This document shows positions 60,683-64,000 of a stretch of 64,000 bases of DNA, in pieces. Position 1 is the first letter of the stretch; each line of letters begins with the position of its first letter. The notes under the pieces were generated by a model. The model worked only from the letters and a program-made list of their open reading frames with translations, was not told the origin of the DNA and did not search any database. A program made the translations under genes and the position numbers. The stretch is from Paraburkholderia domus (lineage in GTDB: Bacteria; Pseudomonadota; Gammaproteobacteria; Burkholderiales; Burkholderiaceae): contig NZ_CAJNAT010000013.1 in NCBI RefSeq assembly GCF_905220705.1, positions 62,001-126,000 on the forward strand, given 5' to 3'.

Positions 60683-61848
60683 GCGCGACGACTGCAAACG
60701 AAGCCGATGTCATCGTAATCGGCGGCGGCATCATGGGAACGACGACCACCTTCTTCCTGCGTCAGCGCAAGCGCTCGGTGATTCTGCTCGAACGTGGACT
60801 CACGGGGCAGCAGGCGAGCGGCGTGAACTTCGGCGGCATTCGCCGGCAGGGACGCGCGTTGCCGCAACTGGAGATGGCGAACCGCGCACTGCGGACATGG
60901 CAACGCTCGAAGGAGCTGCTCGGCGAAGACATCGAGTTTCTGGCGTCGGGCCACACGCGCGTGTGCTATCACCAGAAGGACGTGGAGAATTTCGATCAGT
61001 ATGCGATCGATGCCCGCGCTTATGGTCTCGATCTCAACGTGCTGCACGGCGATGCCGTGTTTCAACGCTTTCCGTTTCTCGGGCGCGAGGTGCTGGCGGC
61101 GTCGATTTCACCACTCGACGGTCACGCTAATCCGCGTCTCGCCGCGCCCGCGTTTGGCCGTGCGGCTGCGCGACTCGGCGCCCAGGTGGTCGAGAACACG
61201 GAGATCGTGCGGGTCGAAAAGGACGGTGAGCGGTTTCGCGTGGAGAGCGCAGGTGGCGACGTGTATTGGGCGGCGCAACTCGTGATCTGCGCGGGCGCCT
61301 GGGCGAGCCGTCTGACCGAACAGTTCGGCGAACCCGTTCCGTTGGTCGCTAGCGGACCGCAGATGGCCGTGACCGAGCCGGTGCCGTATGTGTTCAAGTC
61401 GTCGATGGGGGTGTTCACCTCGATCAAGGAAGAGAGCATCTATTTCCGCCAGATTCCGCGCGGCAATATCATTGTCGGCGGCGGTCCAGGTGGGCCGGCG
61501 GATGCGGTGACGTGCCGCGCGTCGGTCCTGCCGAGCAACACCGTGCGCCAAGTCGCGCAGTTGCGGCGGCTCGTGCCCGCGATGGCGCCGCTGCATGTGA
61601 TTCGCGTGTGGAGCGGCGTGGAAAGCTATCTGCCCGACGGTGAACCGGTGATCGGGCCGAGCAGCAAGGTCGACGGTCTTTACTACGCGTTCGGCTTCTG
61701 CGGCTCGGGTTTCCAGATCGGTCCGGGCGTTGGCGAAACGCTGGCCGAACTCGTCGATACGGGCAGCACGGCCATTCCCCTCGATGTGTTTTCCGTCTCC
61801 CGGTTCGCGCAGCAAGCCGCGCCCCGCTCGACCATCGCGACATCATGA
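60679..61848 (+). CDS. FAD-dependent oxidase subunit (HcnC / opine oxidase beta, DadA-like)
   Basis: A 389-residue DAO-family flavoprotein, the substrate-oxidising subunit of the trimeric enzyme. VIVIGGGIMGTTTTFFL is the FAD motif near residues 11-27, and RVWSGVESYLPDGEPVIGPS near 314-333 with GFCGSGFQIGPGVGETLAEL is the C-terminal flavin contact. It resembles glycine, sarcosine and D-amino acid oxidases. ATG 60679 overlaps the preceding stop. The likely substrate is an N-substituted or D-amino acid or opine imported by the ABC system; glycine cannot be excluded. Confidence 0.82.
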   Translation: MSATTANEADVIVIGGGIMGTTTTFFLRQRKRSVILLERGLTGQQASGVNFGGIRRQGRALPQLEMANRALRTWQRSKELLGEDIEFLASGHTRVCYHQKDVENFDQYAIDARAYGLDLNVLHGDAVFQRFPFLGREVLAASISPLDGHANPRLAAPAFGRAAARLGAQVVENTEIVRVEKDGERFRVESAGGDVYWAAQLVICAGAWASRLTEQFGEPVPLVASGPQMAVTEPVPYVFKSSMGVFTSIKEESIYFRQIPRGNIIVGGGPGGPADAVTCRASVLPSNTVRQVAQLRRLVPAMAPLHVIRVWSGVESYLPDGEPVIGPSSKVDGLYYAFGFCGSGFQIGPGVGETLAELVDTGSTAIPLDVFSVSRFAQQAAPRSTIATS

Positions 61849-62243
61849 AACAGTCCATCAGCCTCAATGCCGCCCGGGCGTTTATCGAAGCCCATTTCGA
61901 CGAACCGGTGACGCTCGCGCAACTCGCCGCGCTGTCCGCGCTCAGCGTGTCGCGCTTCGCGACGGTGTTTCGTCAGCAGTACGGTTCATCGCCCTATCGT
62001 TATCTGTGCGGGCTGCGGATTCAACGGGCGCAGACCTTGTTGCTCGAAGGTGTGCCGGGATCGGTCGTCGCGACCGAGGTCGGATTCTTCGATCAGAGCC
62101 ATTTCGGACGGCATTTCAAACGATGCTGCGGAATGACGCCCAGCATGTTCATCGAGCGCGCCGGCGCGAATGCGGCGATGCATGGTGGCGTGGTTCAGGC
62201 TACTGCGTCGCGCTCAGCTTCCGCCATAAGGTCGTCTTGCTGA
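61845..62243 (+). CDS. AraC-family protein consisting of the HTH domain only
   Basis: A 132-residue protein whose first 105 residues form a complete AraC double helix-turn-helix (TLAQLAALSALSVSRFATVF and GFFDQSHFGRHFKRCCGMTPSMF). It has no ligand-binding domain, unlike most AraC regulators. ATG 61845 overlaps the oxidase stop by ATGA, so it is made with the enzyme. Its last 44 bases overlap the 3' end of the convergent PrpR-type gene. It may autoregulate the operon or act with the sigma-54 activator. Confidence 0.78.
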   Translation: MKQSISLNAARAFIEAHFDEPVTLAQLAALSALSVSRFATVFRQQYGSSPYRYLCGLRIQRAQTLLLEGVPGSVVATEVGFFDQSHFGRHFKRCCGMTPSMFIERAGANAAMHGGVVQATASRSASAIRSSC

Positions 62244-64000
62244 TGCCCAAGGCCTGGCAAACCGCATCGCGATCGCCGTCGCATGCGGCGAGGGCGGTGC
62301 GGATTTCGTCTGCTTCCACGTGACGGCTGCGTTCGCGTAACGTTAGCGCTGTTTTCTTGGTGCGCGCCTGGGGCTGCGCGAAGATTTCCGGTGCGACTGT
62401 GCGTAGTACGTCGCCCGTAAAGACGGTTTCTGCTGCGCCGTTTGCGTCGGTGTCCGTGTCTGCGAGTTCAACCGCAATCCGTTCGATCACATTCTGTAGT
62501 TCACGCACGTTGCCTGGCCACGTGTAACGCTTTAGCGGTTCGCTGAGATTTGCGAGGACGCGCCTCGCCGCATCCGCATCGGGCAGGCGAGTCGCCAGTC
62601 TCGGCTCACGCGACGCGGCCTGCAGCAGCAGTTCGACCGCGAGCGGCAGCAGATCGGTGGGCCGCTCGCGTAGCGGCGGCAGCGCGATGCTCAGAATGTT
62701 GAGCCGGTAGTAAAGATCCGCGCGGAAGCTGCCCGCCTCGATGCCCTCGGTCAACGCGCGATGCGTCGCCGCGACGACCCGGATGTCCACCCGCGTCGGT
62801 TCCGTCGAGCCGAGCCGCACGACTTCGCGCTCCTGCAGCACGCGCAATAGCCGGCTTTGCAACGACAACGGCATTTCGGCGATCTCATCGAGAAACAGCG
62901 TGCCGCGGTGTGCTACTTCGATCAGCCCCGCCTTGCCGCCTTTGCGCGCGCCCGTGAACGCGCCTTCCTCATAGCCGAACAACTCGCTTTCGAGCAACGC
63001 CTCAGGAAACGCGCCGCAATTGATGGCGACGAACGCGAAATCGCGCCGCGCGCTCAACTGATGCATGCTCTGCGCAACCATCTCCTTGCCGGTGCCGCTT
63101 TCGCCGAGAATCAGCACGGTGGCATCTGATTTGGCGTAGCGCTGCACGAGCGCGCGGACCCGTTCGATCGAATCGGCTGCGCCGACGATATCGCCGAGCC
63201 GGTAACGCGCGCTGAACTGCTGCACGCGCTGCCGGGAGCGCAAGGTGCGGTCGAGCCGTTCGACCGCGCGCGATTCCTGAAACGTCAGCACGGTGCCTGG
63301 TGCGGAGGTGCTGCTCGCCAGCGGCCCGCGATGCACGACATAGCTCGCGCCCCGCACCGTGCAGAAGGCGTCGCCGTCCGAGTCCGGCAAGCTGCCTGCG
63401 AGATCGGGCGCGAGGTCGAGCAATGCGCGGCCCACTGCCTGCGCCGCGTCGATGCCCAGCACGTCGGCAAGCCGCTGATTCATCGCTTCGACGCGCCCTT
63501 GCGCGTCGAGCGCCACCACGCCGTCGCGCAGATGCTGCAGCAGATTGTCGAGCCGCTGACGGCGAACTGTTTCGCGGCGGGTGGCCTGCGCGACTTCGAG
63601 TGCGGTGTCGAACGCGGCGCGTACCGATGCGCGTGAGTACAGAAACACCGCGCCCATGCCGGCGTTCGCCGCGAGATCGGCGATGAGCCCCGGGCCGACC
63701 ACGGCGCCGATGCCGCGATCGCGCAGATCGAGAACGACACTCTCCGCATCCTGCGCCGATTGATACGACGCAAATGTCACATCGATGTCGTACGCAGCGA
63801 TGAAGCGCCGCACTTCGTCCGGCGTGTCGCCGTGCGTGACGAGTGCGACCTTCGCGCCGTCGCGCCGCGCTCGCGCGAGCGCGTGCATGACGTCGAAACC
63901 AGTCGGGCCGATCAGCACGACCGGTACGCTGACGCGTGTTTTCAGATACGCACCGTTGGAGCCGCCAGCAATCACGACATCCGGACGCCCGGCGCCGACC
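62200..64000 (-). CDS. Sigma-54-dependent transcriptional activator, PrpR type (5' end outside window)
   Basis: Enhancer-binding protein; 599 residues are visible and the frame is still open at base 64000, so the start lies outside. Order: PrpR-type sensor domain (VSVPVVLIGPTGFDVMHAL), PAS domain (LQHLRDGVVALDAQGRVEAMN), AAA+ domain with Walker A GESGTGKE, GAFTGA sigma-54 contact and Walker B GTLFLDEI, and a C-terminal Fis-type HTH (DAVCQALGISKTTLWRKL). PrpR-domain activators sense small metabolites, often acyl-like acids. It is convergent with the amine operon, and its target promoters were not found in the window. Confidence 0.88.
   Translation of the reverse strand, partial: VGAGRPDVVIAGGSNGAYLKTRVSVPVVLIGPTGFDVMHALARARRDGAKVALVTHGDTPDEVRRFIAAYDIDVTFASYQSAQDAESVVLDLRDRGIGAVVGPGLIADLAANAGMGAVFLYSRASVRAAFDTALEVAQATRRETVRRQRLDNLLQHLRDGVVALDAQGRVEAMNQRLADVLGIDAAQAVGRALLDLAPDLAGSLPDSDGDAFCTVRGASYVVHRGPLASSTSAPGTVLTFQESRAVERLDRTLRSRQRVQQFSARYRLGDIVGAADSIERVRALVQRYAKSDATVLILGESGTGKEMVAQSMHQLSARRDFAFVAINCGAFPEALLESELFGYEEGAFTGARKGGKAGLIEVAHRGTLFLDEIAEMPLSLQSRLLRVLQEREVVRLGSTEPTRVDIRVVAATHRALTEGIEAGSFRADLYYRLNILSIALPPLRERPTDLLPLAVELLLQAASREPRLATRLPDADAARRVLANLSEPLKRYTWPGNVRELQNVIERIAVELADTDTDANGAAETVFTGDVLRTVAPEIFAQPQARTKKTALTLRERSRHVEADEIRTALAACDGDRDAVCQALGISKTTLWRKLSATQ

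Noticed and set aside
59013..61848. Annotation as hydrogen cyanide synthase hcnABC
   Set aside because: Sizes and motifs fit, but the overlap with an ABC importer operon and the AraC gene favour a catabolic trimer; kept only as an alternative.

Overview
GC-rich, densely packed chromosomal DNA from a Gram-negative soil or plant-associated betaproteobacterium, most likely Paraburkholderia/Burkholderia sensu lato. The pointers are a phosphonate cluster with the Burkholderia-type PhnR regulator, a decayed porin with the LSKRT signature of Burkholderia porins, and many small regulator-transporter-enzyme catabolic cassettes. I see no rRNA, tRNA, CRISPR array, insertion sequence or phage gene. Almost everything is uptake and oxidation of unusual carbon and nitrogen compounds plus dedicated regulators.

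Layout. (1) 1-7853: 2-aminoethylphosphonate (AEP) uptake and use: binding protein (cut by the left edge), ATPase, fused permease, PhnW transaminase, FAD aminophosphonate oxidoreductase, GntR regulator PhnR, and a divergent DUF302 gene. The enzyme that cleaves the C-P bond is not in the window. (2) 8011-9136: three small genes of unclear role. (3) 9269-13581: hexonate cassette with GntR regulator, SDR dehydrogenase, MFS importer and ManD-type dehydratase. (4) 13592-14733: chromate transporter split into two half-size genes. (5) 15081-19698: acid-sugar cassette with MFS, LysR, RhmD-like dehydratase and a PdxA-family dehydrogenase. (6) 19735-23593: broken LysR gene, NmrA-type reductase, AlaX tRNA-editing protein, AraC regulator. 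(7) 23708-28621: minus-strand operon for a two-component flavin monooxygenase with transporter, EthD-like protein and LysR. (8) 28999-30471: succinate-semialdehyde dehydrogenase. (9) 30670-38246: LacI-controlled ABC sugar transporter with a GH42 beta-galactosidase. (10) 38345-45443: small secreted protein, AtoE transporter, aromatic-acid-type MFS, porin remnant, cupin, M14-type deacylase, tartrate/D-malate dehydrogenase and LysR. (11) 45440-49389: Lrp regulator, class III aminotransferase, GhrA-type reductase and GNAT. (12) 49669-64000: aldehyde dehydrogenase, HAD hydrolase, FAD amine oxidase, Tat-exported dipeptide/opine-type ABC transporter, three-subunit [2Fe-2S]/FAD/FAD dehydrogenase, domain-only AraC protein, and a convergent PrpR-type sigma-54 activator cut by the right edge.

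How they work together. Regions 11 and 12 with the gene at 28999 look like one amine or opine economy: import, flavin oxidation, transamination and aldehyde oxidation towards central metabolism. A shared dyad element upstream of the semialdehyde dehydrogenase (30579) and the aminotransferase (47510) hints at common control. The best candidate for an undescribed system is the tightly coupled run 51431-62243, whose substrate cannot be named from sequence. Second choices are the orphan flavin monooxygenase operon (23708-28621) and the RhmD-like/PdxA pair that lacks a kinase (17499-19698). Decay is visible in two places, a LysR gene with an internal out-of-frame deletion and a porin tail that kept its terminator.
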